Below are positions 36,926-47,047 of a DNA stretch of 64,000 nt, piece by piece. The translations under genes and the position numbers were made by a program. The DNA is from Pseudomonas viridiflava. Lineage in GTDB: Bacteria; Pseudomonadota; Gammaproteobacteria; Pseudomonadales; Pseudomonadaceae. The DNA lies in assembly GCF_001642795.1 (NCBI RefSeq), contig NZ_LKEH01000026.1:450342-514341 (forward strand). Reading direction: 5' to 3'. The notes below the pieces were generated by a model. It made no database searches. It was given only the letters and a program-made list of their open reading frames with translations, and had not been told where the DNA came from. How positions within the stretch are numbered: the first letter of the stretch is position 1; every line of letters begins with the position of its first letter.

Positions 36926-38968
36926 TCATCCGATTTTTTTCGATGGCGGCAAGGTGAAACCCGACACCGAACGACGCATTTCGCTGGCCATCTTCGCCAG
37001 GTTGCCAATGCTCTCGGCGGTTGCCGCAGTGCCCGAGGTGGTCTGTGAGGTGGTCTGCTGGATCACGCTCATGGTCTGGGAGATCTGTCCGGCCGACTCG
37101 GCCTGTTGCCGCGCGGCATCGGTGATACTTTCGATCAGCTCGGCCAGCACTCTGGACACGCCTTCGATCTCTTCGAGCGCGACGCCTGCATCCTGCGCCA
37201 GCCGCGCGCCACGCACCACTTCGCTGGTGGTCTGCTCCATGGAGATGACCGCCTCGTTGGTGTCGTTCTGGATCGCCCGTACCAGCGTCTCGATCTGTTT
37301 GGTGGCCGAAGACGAACGCTCGGCGAGCCGCTGGACTTCGTCGGCAACCACGGCAAAACCACGCCCGGCATCACCCGCCATGGACGCCTGAATGGCCGCA
37401 TTGAGGGCCAGAATGTTGGTCTGATCGGCAATATCATCGATCAGGCTGACAATGTCGCCGATTTCCTGCGAAGACTCACCCAGACGCTTGATGCGCTTGG
37501 AGGTGTCCTGAATCTGTTCACGAATGTTGTCCATGCCCCGAATGGTGTTGTGCACCACCTCGTTGCCCTTGTTGGCGATGGTCACCGAACGCTCGGCCAC
37601 CGATGAGGATTCCGAGGCATTGGCCGACACCTGATCGATGGACGCCGCCATGTCGTTGATCGAAGTCGAGGCCGCGCTGATCTGCAACGCCTGATGCCGG
37701 GAAGCCGCGGACAACTGCATGGCCGTGGCCTGGGTTTCGGCGACCGCCGAGGCCACCTGCTCTGCCGTGAGGTTGATGGTGACCACCAGTTCACGCAACT
37801 GATCGATGGAGTAATTGATGGAGTCGGCGATGGCGCCGGTGAAGTCTTCGGTTACCGAGGCCGTGACAGTCAGATCGCCGTCGGCCAGGTTTTCGATTTC
37901 GTCGAGCAGGCGCATGATCGCGTTCTGATTGCGCTCGCTCTTCTGTGCGGTTTCACGCAACTGGCGGTTGGTTTCGCGAACCATCACCAGCGCAATCAGG
38001 ATGATCGACATCAGCGCCAGAAGCCCCAGCACGTAGCCGCCCACGGTGTTGACGGTGCGTCGGTTGGCCAGATTTTCCAGGCTGTTGGCCAGCACCGAGG
38101 TCTCGTCCAGCAGGGTCTGCGAGGTATTGAAGATGTTGCCCGACGCTTCCCGTACGCGATACAGCTCGGGCGAGGTCTCCAGAATTTCGTCCACCGAGCC
38201 GGAGACAAACTCGAACAACTCGGCAATCTCGGCCAGCCGCGCCCGCGCATCCCGGTCTTCGACCTGGGCAATGCGCATGGTCGCGTTGCCTTCCAGCATC
38301 CCGTTAAGCACACGCCCGAACTGGCTGGCGTCACGGCCAAAGGCATCGGCCGCCTGCACGGCGGTTTCATCACCCGCCAGTACCGTGTTGACCGATCCCA
38401 GAATCCGCTCGGCCAACAAGGCCTGACGCTGGGCGACCACAACCTGCGCGGCAGGCGCTTTGCTCTGCAGAAGAATCTCGACAACCTTTTCGTATTCGGC
38501 CTGCAACTGCGGAATGGTCTCGGCGAGGGTTGCGGCCACCTGATGCAGCGACAGCACGGTCTGCTCGCTGGCCAGAATCACGTCGGTGTTCTTGCGCAGC
38601 GCTTCCCAATCGTTCTGCACGTTGCGCAGTTCGTCGCGGATCGATGACGGCGCGGCGGGCAGGCTGGTGTTGGGATCGCCTTTTCTCAGGTAGCCCCAAC
38701 GCAGGTCGAAGTCGTTGCGCGCATCGGCCAGCAGCTTGAAGGCCTGAGCCTTGCCTGCAGCCGCTTCGGTAGCATTTTTCGCGATGCGCTGGGACAACAC
38801 GCGCAGCTCTCCGGCATGCCCGATGTACTGCTTGTCGTAGTTCGACTGAGTATTGAGGTAAGCGAAGTTGGCGAACAGCAACATGATGAAAACGATGAGC
38901 GCGAAGAACAGCACGATAATCTGCGTACGGCTGCGTGCGCCTTCCAGTGACCTGCCTGTCTTACTCAT
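36926..38968 (-). CDS. pilJ: PilJ, chemoreceptor of the Pil-Chp system
   Basis: Methyl-accepting chemotaxis protein of 680 residues. A transmembrane helix lies at ~17-37. The periplasmic PilJ-type sensing region (~38-300) contains the family motif [14 protein letters not shown] second membrane helix follows near 310, then HAMP and the cytoplasmic signalling domain, with the conserved hairpin tip [19 protein letters not shown]. It is the receptor feeding ChpA through PilI. pilK, the usual methyltransferase, is missing, so adaptation by methylation may be lacking or supplied elsewhere. Confidence 0.94.
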   Translation of the reverse strand: MSKTGRSLEGARSRTQIIVLFFALIVFIMLLFANFAYLNTQSNYDKQYIGHAGELRVLSQRIAKNATEAAAGKAQAFKLLADARNDFDLRWGYLRKGDPNTSLPAAPSSIRDELRNVQNDWEALRKNTDVILASEQTVLSLHQVAATLAETIPQLQAEYEKVVEILLQSKAPAAQVVVAQRQALLAERILGSVNTVLAGDETAVQAADAFGRDASQFGRVLNGMLEGNATMRIAQVEDRDARARLAEIAELFEFVSGSVDEILETSPELYRVREASGNIFNTSQTLLDETSVLANSLENLANRRTVNTVGGYVLGLLALMSIILIALVMVRETNRQLRETAQKSERNQNAIMRLLDEIENLADGDLTVTASVTEDFTGAIADSINYSIDQLRELVVTINLTAEQVASAVAETQATAMQLSAASRHQALQISAASTSINDMAASIDQVSANASESSSVAERSVTIANKGNEVVHNTIRGMDNIREQIQDTSKRIKRLGESSQEIGDIVSLIDDIADQTNILALNAAIQASMAGDAGRGFAVVADEVQRLAERSSSATKQIETLVRAIQNDTNEAVISMEQTTSEVVRGARLAQDAGVALEEIEGVSRVLAELIESITDAARQQAESAGQISQTMSVIQQTTSQTTSGTAATAESIGNLAKMASEMRRSVSGFTLPPSKKIG

Positions 38969-39046
38969 TTAAATCAGGCCCCCGCCTGGACCAACTGCGA
39001 TTCATGACACAAAACCGGTCCGCCCATGGCGAGCCGCTGCGACCTT

Positions 39047-39586
39047 CTAGAACGCCACATCCACAAACTCCGCAGACTGCAGCAGCGCCCACGGACTGAA
39101 CACCAGCCAGGCCTGCTCACGAATGAACTGCCCGCGCAGAAACGGCAAAAGACGCGAATCCAGTGTGCCCTGCGCTTCGGAAATCAGGCTCAACTGACTG
39201 AAATGCTGCATGCCGAAGACCTCGTCCACCAGCAGACCGGCGAACGCGTCCTGATGTTCAACCACCAGCACGCGGCGCTGTTTGCGCACAGGCGACAGCT
39301 CCTGACCAAAGAATCCGCACAGGTCGGTGAGTGGCAACAGTCGTCCGCGAAGATTGGCGATGCCCACAATCCAGGGTTTGACCCCATGCAAGGCGGCGTG
39401 TCGTGGCTCGTGCAGGATTTCGGCGATCTCGCCAATGGGCGCCACGAAACGCTGCTCGCCCATTCTGAACCCGATACCGACCCAGTCCTGCTGATGGGCT
39501 TCCTGCAAAGGCAGGCCAGCCGCCAGCGACCGACAGCGCCGGTCGATGTCCAGAAGCATTTCAAAGGCTGTGCGTGGCTCGGCCAT
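39047..39586 (-). CDS. pilI: PilI, CheW-type adaptor
   Basis: CheW-domain protein of 179 residues (VGIGFRMGEQRFVAPIGEI...GIANLRGRLLPLTDL). It couples PilJ to ChpA. It lies between pilH (14 bp away) and pilJ (78 bp away), in the known pilG-pilH-pilI-pilJ order. Confidence 0.93.
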   Translation of the reverse strand: MAEPRTAFEMLLDIDRRCRSLAAGLPLQEAHQQDWVGIGFRMGEQRFVAPIGEIAEILHEPRHAALHGVKPWIVGIANLRGRLLPLTDLCGFFGQELSPVRKQRRVLVVEHQDAFAGLLVDEVFGMQHFSQLSLISEAQGTLDSRLLPFLRGQFIREQAWLVFSPWALLQSAEFVDVAF

Positions 39587-39600
39587 GGCGATTCCGGCAA

Positions 39601-39966
39601 TCAGCCGGCCAGCACCGCGTTCAGGGTTTTCATCAGGGTGTCTTCATCCACCGGCTTGGTCAGGTAGTCGCGCGCGCCTTGGCGCTTGCCCCAGACCTTG
39701 TCGGTTTCCTGATCCTTGGTGGTGATCATGATCACCGGAATCATGGCGGTGTCGGCATCCTTGGTCAGCTGACGCGTGGCCTGGAAGCCGTTGAGCCCCG
39801 GCATCACGATGTCCATCAGCACGGCGTCGGGTTTTTCCTGACGGGCCAGGGCCACGCCGTCCGCGCCGTTTTCAGCCTTGAGCACCTCGTGACCATGCTT
39901 TTCCAGCATGCCGGTGAGTTTGTACATTTCAGTCGGCGAGTCATCGACGATCAATATTCGAGCCAT
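39601..39966 (-). CDS. pilH: PilH, CheY-like response regulator
   Basis: Single REC-domain protein of 121 residues. It has ILIVDDSPTEMYKL at the N-terminus, the phosphoacceptor Asp in AVLMDIVMPGLNGF, and LTKPVDED with the conserved Lys. In P. aeruginosa PilH promotes pilus retraction or dampens PilG signalling. It follows pilG by 47 bp on the same strand. Confidence 0.94.
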   Translation of the reverse strand: MARILIVDDSPTEMYKLTGMLEKHGHEVLKAENGADGVALARQEKPDAVLMDIVMPGLNGFQATRQLTKDADTAMIPVIMITTKDQETDKVWGKRQGARDYLTKPVDEDTLMKTLNAVLAG

Positions 39967-40013
39967 GGGTGTTCCCCGTCAGGTTGCGAGCACGCGTTCA
40001 ATGGGCGCGGGCG

Positions 40014-40424
40014 TCACGGTATGTGTTGTTCCACTGCAACGAAGCTCGGCACATGGGCCTTGATCGCGCTGAGCAGTTCTTCCTTGCTGAATGGCTTGGT
40101 CAGAAACTGATCCGATCCCACAGCCCGCCCCCTGGCCTTGTCGAACAGCCCGTCCTTGGACGACAGCATAATGACAGGCGTGGACTTGAACGCTCGATTG
40201 TTCTTGATCAGGGCACAGGTCTGATAGCCATCCAGACGCGGCATCATGATATCGACGAATATGATGCGCGGGTGGTTATCGGCAATCTTGGCCAGCGCAT
40301 CGAAACCGTCGATGGCCGTGATGACTTCACAGCCGACATTTCTCAGCAGCGTTTCGGCGGTACGGCGAATGGTCTTCGAGTCATCGATGACCATGACTTT
40401 CAAGGCTGTGGGGTGCTGTTCCAT
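40014..40424 (-). CDS. pilG: PilG, CheY-like response regulator
   Basis: REC-domain protein of 136 residues: VMVIDDSKTIRRTAETLLR, phosphoacceptor in IIFVDIMMPRLDGYQ, and LTKPFSKEE. It is the first gene of the minus-strand Pil-Chp operon and controls pilus extension in P. aeruginosa. It is divergent from gshB across 233 bp (40,425-40,657), which must hold both promoters. The pilG-gshB pairing matches P. aeruginosa. Confidence 0.95.
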   Translation of the reverse strand: MEQHPTALKVMVIDDSKTIRRTAETLLRNVGCEVITAIDGFDALAKIADNHPRIIFVDIMMPRLDGYQTCALIKNNRAFKSTPVIMLSSKDGLFDKARGRAVGSDQFLTKPFSKEELLSAIKAHVPSFVAVEQHIP

Positions 40425-40657
40425 ATCTGCTCTTCCATCGCCGCAGCGAATTTTTGCGTGTACTGCAAAGCACTGGGAGCCTGATGGTATGGCTTCACTG
40501 ATCCGGAAGGATCGTAGACTAGGTGTGAGGCCTTTTTAGCACACTCCTCCCTCTCAATCCATAAACTGCGCCGCCCCTTGACCGGGAGCACTCGGAGCGC
40601 CACCCTGACGCCAATTTCACGGCCGTACCGGCCCTTATCGATCAGAGGATATTGCCC

Positions 40658-41617
40658 ATGAGCGTTCGCCTAGGGATTGTCATGGACCCCATTGAGCGCA
40701 TCTCCTATAAAAAGGACAGCTCGCTCGCCATGCTGCTGGCTGCACAGGCGCGTGGCTGGGAGCTGTTCTATATAGAGCAGAAGGATCTGTACCAGAACGC
40801 AGGTCAGGCCCGTGCGCGCATGAAGCCGCTCAAGGTGTTCGCCGATCCGGGCAAATGGTTCGAATTCGAGGCTGAAGTCGACGCAGGCCTGGACGATCTG
40901 GACGTGATCCTGATGCGCAAGGATCCGCCATTCGACATGGAGTTTGTCTACGCGACCTACCTGCTGGAGCAGGCCGAGCGTGCTGGCGTGTTGGTGGTCA
41001 ACAAGCCGCAGAGCCTGCGTGACTGCAACGAGAAGCTGTTTGCCACGCTGTTCCCGCAATGCACCCCGCCGACGCTGGTCAGCCGCCGCGCCGACATCAT
41101 CCGCGAGTTCGCCGAACAGCACGGCGACGTGATCCTCAAGCCGCTGGACGGCATGGGCGGCGCGTCGATCTTCCGCCATCGCGCGGGCGATCCGAACCTG
41201 TCGGTCATTCTGGAAACCCTGACGGCCCACGGCACCCAGCAAATCATGGCGCAGGGTTATCTGCCCGCGATCAAGGACGGCGACAAACGCATCCTGATGG
41301 TCGACGGCGAACCCGTTCCTTATTGCCTGGCGCGTATTCCGGCAGCCGGCGAAACCCGTGGCAACCTCGCCGCTGGCGGCCGTGGCGAAGCGCGTCCGCT
41401 GAGCGACAAGGACCGCTGGATCGCCGAACAGATCGGCCCGACCCTGCGCGAGAAAGGTCTGCTGTTCGTGGGCCTGGACGTGATCGGTGAGCACCTGACC
41501 GAAATCAACGTGACCAGCCCGACCTGCATTCGCGAAATCGACAACGCTTTCGGCACCGACATCGGCGGCCTGTTGATGGATGCAATCGAGAAGAAGCTGC
41601 AGGCGCGTGCTGCCTGA
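40658..41617 (+). CDS. gshB: Glutathione synthetase GshB
   Basis: ATP-grasp enzyme of 319 residues joining gamma-glutamylcysteine and glycine. The N-terminus VRLGIVMDPIERISYKKDSS is nearly invariant in the family. ATP-grasp residues appear in LKPLDGMGGASIFR, and EINVTSPTCIREID is at the metal site. ATG 40,658 has AGAGGA upstream; a TTG two codons earlier is less likely. It is probably monocistronic, with a large palindrome following. Confidence 0.96.
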   Translation: MSVRLGIVMDPIERISYKKDSSLAMLLAAQARGWELFYIEQKDLYQNAGQARARMKPLKVFADPGKWFEFEAEVDAGLDDLDVILMRKDPPFDMEFVYATYLLEQAERAGVLVVNKPQSLRDCNEKLFATLFPQCTPPTLVSRRADIIREFAEQHGDVILKPLDGMGGASIFRHRAGDPNLSVILETLTAHGTQQIMAQGYLPAIKDGDKRILMVDGEPVPYCLARIPAAGETRGNLAAGGRGEARPLSDKDRWIAEQIGPTLREKGLLFVGLDVIGEHLTEINVTSPTCIREIDNAFGTDIGGLLMDAIEKKLQARAA

Positions 41618-41650
41618 TTGGCAGGTTTTACGTTGAAATGATCCCGAATT

Positions 41651-41863
41651 GTGGGAAGCCCGCTGCGAAGTCTTTGACGCAGCGCTATGGCGCGGTAAGC
41701 ACCGGACCGTGGGAGGCGGCTTGCCGGCGATGCAGTCGACGCGGTGTATCAGAAGAACCGTATTGTCGTTGATCGTCGGATTGCCGCCCAGACCAAGCCC
41801 CCTCCCACAGTCCGGTGCCTGCTGCTCGACAGCGCTATGTCGAGACGCAGCGGGGCCTCCCAC
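41651..41863. repeat. Long nested inverted repeat built of type 2 REPs
   Basis: Two ~70-bp arms, 41,651-41,723 and 41,793-41,863, are near reverse complements of each other. Each contains an outer gtgggaggccc-type REP, an inner agcgctat-type hairpin, and an inner gtgggaggcggcttg REP. The centre is ~69 bp. The whole could fold into a large cruciform. It occupies most of the 388-bp gap between gshB and tonB; the remainder is the tonB leader. Its arm is shared with 18,599-18,674. Confidence 0.8.
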
Positions 41864-42005
41864 ATCGAGGACTGCCGGGTATACCGGGCACTGAACGCCC
41901 TTCGTCCGATCCGGACCGGAGCTTCAAGCCACATTGCGTTATCATGCATCACCTGTAACACGACACGGACTTTGACATGCAGGCTGACGAGATGCTGAAC
42001 CGCCC

Positions 42006-42908
42006 ATGACATCGATGGCCAGAAACGACCTTCCCCTGGAACTCGCCAACGTCGGCGTGCGTCCGGCCGATCGTCTGGGCTTCACGATGATGATCGCGGC
42101 GTTGATCCATCTGGCGATCATCCTCGGCGTGGGCTTTACCTACGTGAAGCCGGAGCAGATTTCACAGACGCTGGAAATCACCCTCGCCACCTTTAAAAGC
42201 GAAGAAAAGCCCAAACAGGCTGACTTCCTCGCTCAGGACGACCAGCAGGGCAGCGGTACGCTGGACAAGGCTGAAACGCTCAAGACCACCGAAGTCGCGC
42301 CCTACCAGGACACCAAGGTCAACAAGGTCACGCCGCCCCCGGCCAGCAAGCCGGTGGTCAAGCAGGAAGCGCCCAAGACTGCGGTTGCCACCACGGCACC
42401 CAGCCCTCAGAAAACCGTCGCCAAGCGTGAAGAGGTCAAACCCGACCCCGCAGTCAAGGCCGCGCCGACCTTCGACAGCGCCGAGCTGAGCAACGAAATC
42501 GCCAGCCTCGAAGCCGAACTGTCCGCCGAACAACAGCTGTACGCCAAGCGCCCGAAGATCCATCGCCTGAACGCGGCCTCGACCATGCGCGACAAGGGCG
42601 CCTGGTACAAGGACGACTGGCGCAAGAAAGTCGAGCGCGTCGGCAACCTCAACTACCCTGAAGAAGCTCGCCGCAAGCAGATCTACGGAAACCTGCGACT
42701 ACTGGTCTCGATCAATCGCGACGGTTCGCTGTACGAAGTGCTGGTGCTCGAATCTTCCGGACAGCCGCTGCTGGATCAGGCAGCGCAGCGAATCGTGAGG
42801 CTTGCAGCGCCATTTGCGCCGTTCACCGGCGATCTGGCTGACATCGATCGACTCGAGATCATTCGCACCTGGAAATTCGCCCGCGGGGACAAGCTTTCCA
42901 GCAACTGA
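42006..42908 (+). CDS. tonB: Energy transducer TonB (TonB3-like)
   Basis: Protein of 300 residues. It has a cytoplasmic N-terminus, one membrane anchor (MMIAALIHLAIILGVGFTY), a Lys/Pro/Thr-rich periplasmic spacer with coiled coil (~60-180), and the TonB C-terminal domain (NLNYPEEARRKQIYGNLRLL). It lies between gshB and algH as tonB3 does in P. aeruginosa, where TonB3 is needed for twitching. No exbB/exbD is adjacent. ATG 42,006 overlaps the TGA of a possible 10-codon upstream ORF. Confidence 0.88.
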   Translation: MTSMARNDLPLELANVGVRPADRLGFTMMIAALIHLAIILGVGFTYVKPEQISQTLEITLATFKSEEKPKQADFLAQDDQQGSGTLDKAETLKTTEVAPYQDTKVNKVTPPPASKPVVKQEAPKTAVATTAPSPQKTVAKREEVKPDPAVKAAPTFDSAELSNEIASLEAELSAEQQLYAKRPKIHRLNAASTMRDKGAWYKDDWRKKVERVGNLNYPEEARRKQIYGNLRLLVSINRDGSLYEVLVLESSGQPLLDQAAQRIVRLAAPFAPFTGDLADIDRLEIIRTWKFARGDKLSSN

Positions 42909-42985
42909 TGCTTTTTTGCCAATACTGCCAGCGCACGCACAACTGACAGTTGTCAGGCACGCGGCTCAGCGCCACACTAGGGCTC

Positions 42986-43558
42986 ATGAAAAAAGTCTCT
43001 CCGAGTTACCTCAAGCATCAGTTCTTGATCGCCATGCCGCACATGCACGACGAGAACTTCTCGCAGACCTTGACTTACGTTGTCGAGCACAACGCCAATG
43101 GCGCAATGGGACTGGTGATCAACCGCCCGCAAAGCCTGACCCTGGCCGATGTGCTCGAACAATTGCGACCGGAGCTGCCTGCACCGGTGCGCTGCCAGCA
43201 GATCCCCATCCATTCCGGCGGCCCAGTGCAGACCGATCGCGGTTTCGTGCTGCATCCCAGCGGCCAGGTGTTTCAGGCAACGGTCGATCTGCCGGGTGGT
43301 ATCTCGCTTTCCACGTCCCAGGATGTGCTGTTCTCGATTGCCGACGGCTATGGCCCTGATCAAAATGTGATCACACTCGGCTACGCCGGGTGGGACGCGG
43401 GTCAGCTCGACGCCGAAATGGCTGCCAATGCCTGGCTGACCTGCTCATTTGACCCGGGCATCCTGTTCGACGTGGACAGCGATCAGCGCCTCAACGCCGC
43501 TGCCGCACGACTGGGCGTCAATCTCAACCTCCTTTCGACTCAGGCAGGGCACGCCTGA
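42986..43558 (+). CDS. algH: YqgE/AlgH family protein
   Basis: Protein of 190 residues of the AlgH/DUF179 family: SYLKHQFLIAMPHMHDENFSQ, MGLVINRP and the C-terminal DPGILFD. The molecular function is unresolved; in P. aeruginosa it was tied to alginate regulation. ATG 42,986 is chosen for family match. Its TGA overlaps the ATG of ruvX (TGATG), so the pair is translationally coupled. Confidence 0.92.
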   Translation: MKKVSPSYLKHQFLIAMPHMHDENFSQTLTYVVEHNANGAMGLVINRPQSLTLADVLEQLRPELPAPVRCQQIPIHSGGPVQTDRGFVLHPSGQVFQATVDLPGGISLSTSQDVLFSIADGYGPDQNVITLGYAGWDAGQLDAEMAANAWLTCSFDPGILFDVDSDQRLNAAAARLGVNLNLLSTQAGHA

Positions 43559-43998
43559 TGGCTGCATTGCGCCTGCTGCTGGGGTTTGATTTCGGCACCA
43601 AACAGATCGGCGTAGCGGTCGGCCAGGCCATTACCGGTCAGGCCCGTGAGCTGTGTACCTTGAAGGCGCAGAACGGCATCCCGGACTGGGATAAGGTTCA
43701 GGCGCTGATCAAGGAATGGCAACCTGACGCCATTGTGGTAGGTCTGCCTCTGAATATGGACGGCACACGCAGTAACATGAGCGACCTGGCCGAAAAGTTT
43801 TCGCGCAAGCTCAATGGCCGTTTCGGCGTGGCGGTGTATACCCACGACGAACGCCTGACCACCTTTGAAGCCAAGGGCGAACGCATGGCCCGAGGCGGCC
43901 AGAAAGGCAGCTACCGAGACAACCCGGTTGACGCCATTGCCGCCGCCCTGCTGCTGCAAGGCTGGCTCGACGAGCACCCCGAACTGTTGAATGCGTGA
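43558..43998 (+). CDS. ruvX: RuvX/YqgF, putative Holliday-junction or pre-16S rRNA nuclease
   Basis: RNase H-fold protein of 146 residues: catalytic LGFDFGTKQIGVAVG, GLPLNMDGT, and the C-terminal acidic stretch DNPVDAIAAALLLQ. YqgF matures 16S rRNA 5' ends in E. coli and has Holliday-junction resolvase homology. It starts inside the algH stop, ahead of pyrR. Confidence 0.93.
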   Translation: MAALRLLLGFDFGTKQIGVAVGQAITGQARELCTLKAQNGIPDWDKVQALIKEWQPDAIVVGLPLNMDGTRSNMSDLAEKFSRKLNGRFGVAVYTHDERLTTFEAKGERMARGGQKGSYRDNPVDAIAAALLLQGWLDEHPELLNA

Positions 43999-44095
43999 CT
44001 TTTTGCGTCCGCACCGCTTCGAGATACCCGGATTCCACGTTTACGCCTGAGCCGCGCCGCCTGGACGGACGCTGCCCGAGCCCCAAGGAGCAACC

Positions 44096-44608
44096 ATGAG
44101 CCTGCCCAATCCCGCCGAACTGATTCGTCAGATGGCCACTGACCTGAACGCTCACCTGCACAAGCGCGGCATCAGCGACCCTCGTTTCATCGGTATTCGC
44201 ACCGGCGGCGTATGGGTTGCTCAGGCGCTGCTCAAGGCACTCGACAATACGGCCCCGCTCGGCACGCTGGACGTTTCCTTCTACCGTGATGACTTCAGCC
44301 AGAACGGCCTGCATCCGCAAGTACGCCCGTCAGAGCTGCCGTTCGAGATCGAAGGCCAGCACCTGGTGCTGATCGACGACGTGCTGATGAGCGGCCGCAC
44401 CATTCGCGCCGCCCTCAATGAGCTGTTCGATTACGGCCGCCCGGCCAGTGTCACGCTGGTCTGCCTGCTGGACCTGGAAGCCGGTGAACTGCCGATCCGT
44501 CCTAACGTGGTAGGCGCGACGCTGTCTCTGGCACCACAGGAACGCATCAAGCTGTCCGGCCCCGAGCCTCTGGCACTCGAACTTCAAGACCTCTCTACCG
44601 CCCTCTAA
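44096..44608 (+). CDS. pyrR: PyrR, bifunctional pyr regulator/uracil phosphoribosyltransferase
   Basis: PRTase-fold protein of 170 residues with the PRPP loop [17 protein letters not shown]. It converts uracil plus PRPP to UMP. In Bacillus PyrR binds pyr mRNA, but no matching attenuator or anti-terminator is visible in the 97 bp before it. AAGGAG precedes ATG 44,096. It leads a pyrR-pyrB-pyrC' operon with 12 bp to pyrB. Confidence 0.93.
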   Translation: MSLPNPAELIRQMATDLNAHLHKRGISDPRFIGIRTGGVWVAQALLKALDNTAPLGTLDVSFYRDDFSQNGLHPQVRPSELPFEIEGQHLVLIDDVLMSGRTIRAALNELFDYGRPASVTLVCLLDLEAGELPIRPNVVGATLSLAPQERIKLSGPEPLALELQDLSTAL

Positions 44609-44620
44609 GAGTCCATTGCG

Positions 44621-45625
44621 ATGACGCCTCTCGACGCCAAGCGCCCGCTGCAGTTGAACCATCAGGGTCAGCTGCGCCATTTTCTGTCTCTGGACGGCTT
44701 GCCTCGCGAGCTGCTCACCGAAATCCTCGACACCGCCGACTCGTTTCTCGAAGTCGGTGCCCGGGCGGTGAAGAAAGTCCCGCTGTTACGTGGCAAGACG
44801 GTGTGCAACGTGTTCTTCGAGAACTCGACCCGTACGCGGACCACTTTCGAACTGGCGGCCCAGCGCCTGTCGGCCGACGTGATCACGCTGAACGTCTCGA
44901 CTTCGTCTACGAGCAAGGGCGAAACGCTGTTCGACACCCTGCGCAACCTCGAGGCCATGGCCGCCGACATGTTTGTCGTGCGCCACGCTGACTCGGGTGC
45001 AGCGCACTTCATTGCCGAGCACGTCTGCCCGGATGTGGCGATCATCAACGGCGGCGATGGCCGTCACGCTCACCCGACCCAGGGCATGCTCGACATGCTG
45101 ACGATCCGTCGTCACAAGGGCGGTTTCGAGAACCTCTCGGTGGCCATTGTCGGCGACATCCTGCACTCGCGTGTGGCGCGCTCCAACATGCTGGCGCTCA
45201 AGGCGCTGGGCTGCCCGGACATCCGCGTGATCGGACCGAAAACCCTGCTGCCGGTCGGTATTGAGCAGTATGGCGTGAAGGTCTACACCGACCTGAACGA
45301 AGGTTTGAAAGACGTGGACGTGGTCATCATGCTGCGCCTGCAACGCGAGCGCATGACCGGCGGCCTGCTGCCCAGCGAAGGCGAGTTCTACCGCCTGTTC
45401 GGTCTGACCACGGCGCGTCTGGCCGTAGCGAAACCGGATGCCATCGTCATGCATCCCGGTCCGATCAATCGCGGCGTGGAAATCGAGTCGGCAGTGGCCG
45501 ACGGGGCTCATTCGGTGATTCTCAATCAAGTGACTTACGGCATCGCGGTGCGCATGGCGGTGCTGTCCATGGCCATGAGCGGACAAACCGCACAACGACA
45601 GTTCGAGCAGGAGAACGCCCTGTGA
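44621..45625 (+). CDS. pyrB: Aspartate carbamoyltransferase, catalytic chain PyrB
   Basis: Protein of 334 residues. The carbamoyl-phosphate site is [24 protein letters not shown] and [12 protein letters not shown] complete the active site. It makes carbamoyl-aspartate in pyrimidine synthesis. In Pseudomonas it forms a dodecamer with the inactive dihydroorotase encoded next, and no pyrI is present. Its TGA overlaps the GTG start of pyrC' (GTGA). Confidence 0.97.
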   Translation: MTPLDAKRPLQLNHQGQLRHFLSLDGLPRELLTEILDTADSFLEVGARAVKKVPLLRGKTVCNVFFENSTRTRTTFELAAQRLSADVITLNVSTSSTSKGETLFDTLRNLEAMAADMFVVRHADSGAAHFIAEHVCPDVAIINGGDGRHAHPTQGMLDMLTIRRHKGGFENLSVAIVGDILHSRVARSNMLALKALGCPDIRVIGPKTLLPVGIEQYGVKVYTDLNEGLKDVDVVIMLRLQRERMTGGLLPSEGEFYRLFGLTTARLAVAKPDAIVMHPGPINRGVEIESAVADGAHSVILNQVTYGIAVRMAVLSMAMSGQTAQRQFEQENAL

Positions 45626-46893
45626 AGCTCAGTATTCTCGGCGCTCGCGTCATCGACCCGGTCAGCGGTCTGGATCAAGTCACCGACCTGCACATTGAAG
45701 CGTGCAAGCTCCTGGCAATCGGCGCCGCACCAGCCGGCTTCGAAGCGAGCCAGACCATCGACGCCACCGGCCTTGTCGCCGCGCCCGGTCTGGTCGATCT
45801 CAATGTCTCCCTGCGTGAGCCGGGTTACAGCCGTAAAGGCAGTATCGCCAGCGAAACGCGTGCGGCGACGGCTGGCGGCGTGACCAGCCTGTGCTGCCCG
45901 CCGCGCACCAAGCCGGTACTGGATACGTCGGCAGTTGCCGAGCTGATTCTGGACCGCGCTCGTGAAGCCGGTTTCAGCAAGGTCTTTCCGATTGGAGCGC
46001 TGAGCAAGGGCCTGGAAGGCGAGCAGCTGGCCGAACTGATCGCCCTGCGCGATGCGGGCTGCGTTGCGTTCGGCAACGGTCTGAGCAGCTTCAACAACAC
46101 GCGCACGCTGTGCCGGGCGCTGGAATACGCGGCCACGTTTGACCTGACCGTGATCTTCAATTCGCAGGATCGTGATCTGGCCGAAGGCGGTCTGGCTCAC
46201 GAAGGTCCGACGGCCAGCTTTTTGGGACTGGCCGGCATTCCGGAAACGGCCGAAACCGTCGCCCTGGCGCGCGACCTGCTGCTGGTCGAGCAGAGTGGCG
46301 TGCGTGCGCACTTCAGCCAGTTGACCAGCGCTCGCGGCGCGGCCCTGATTGCACAGGCGCAGGCGCGCGGACTGCCCGTAACGGCGGATGTGGCGCTGTA
46401 TCAGCTGATCCTGACGGATGAGGCGCTGATCGACTTCTCCAGCCTGTACCACGTCCAGCCGCCCCTGCGCACCCGTGCCGACCGTGACGGCCTGCGCGAA
46501 GCGGTGAAGTCCGGGGTGATCCAGGCCATCTCCAGCCACCACCAGCCTCACGAGCGTGACGCCAAGCTGGCGCCATTTGGTGCGACCGAGCCGGGCATCA
46601 GCAGCGTCGAGTTGCTGCTGCCACTGGCCATGACCCTGGTCGAAGACGGCCTGCTGGACCTGCCAACCCTCATCGCCCGCCTGAGCAGCGGCCCGGCCGC
46701 AGCGCTGCGTCTGCCTGCTGGCAAACTGAGCGCCGGTGCGCCAGCAGACATCGTCCTGTTCGATCCAGCGGCTTCAACCCTTGCGGGCGAAACCTGGCTG
46801 TCCAAAGGCGAAAACTGCCCCTTCATCGGCCATTGCCTGCCGAGTTCAGTGCGTTACACGCTGGTGGATGGGCGGATCAGTTATAGCCGTTGA
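45622..46893 (+). CDS. pyrC': Non-catalytic dihydroorotase-like PyrC'
   Basis: Dihydroorotase homologue of 423 residues. The metal-binding DxHxH is degenerate: [14 protein letters not shown] has Asn and Ser in place of the two histidines. It is therefore the structural pseudo-enzyme that stabilises PyrB in Pseudomonas, not an active enzyme. GTG 45,622 overlaps the pyrB stop. A type 1 REP follows. Confidence 0.94.
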   Translation: MKLSILGARVIDPVSGLDQVTDLHIEACKLLAIGAAPAGFEASQTIDATGLVAAPGLVDLNVSLREPGYSRKGSIASETRAATAGGVTSLCCPPRTKPVLDTSAVAELILDRAREAGFSKVFPIGALSKGLEGEQLAELIALRDAGCVAFGNGLSSFNNTRTLCRALEYAATFDLTVIFNSQDRDLAEGGLAHEGPTASFLGLAGIPETAETVALARDLLLVEQSGVRAHFSQLTSARGAALIAQAQARGLPVTADVALYQLILTDEALIDFSSLYHVQPPLRTRADRDGLREAVKSGVIQAISSHHQPHERDAKLAPFGATEPGISSVELLLPLAMTLVEDGLLDLPTLIARLSSGPAAALRLPAGKLSAGAPADIVLFDPAASTLAGETWLSKGENCPFIGHCLPSSVRYTLVDGRISYSR

Positions 46894-46907
46894 ATCACCG
46901 ACTGATC

Positions 46908-47040
46908 GCAACCACGCTCCGCGTCCGGCAGTAAGGTGCTTGAGACCCCTGATCGTTCCCACGCTCCAGCGTGGTAACGCCTCTCAGGACGCTCCGCGTC
47001 CGGCCGTGATGTGACGCTTCGCGTCACGGCCGCATGCCCA
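46908..47040. repeat. REP-type elements (type 1)
   Basis: Contains gatcgttcccacgctccagc...gtggtaacg, a gacgctccgcgtcc hairpin, and a further gtgacgcttcgcgtcac hairpin. It lies between convergent pyrC' and the TM2 gene, which stops at 47,048. Confidence 0.75.
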
Positions 47041-47047
47041 CCAGCTA

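Noticed and set aside
34512..37391. 959-codon plus-strand open frame opposite chpA and the pilJ end
   Set aside because: It spans two real minus-strand genes and their gap, with no domain or start signal; typical GC-rich antisense frame.
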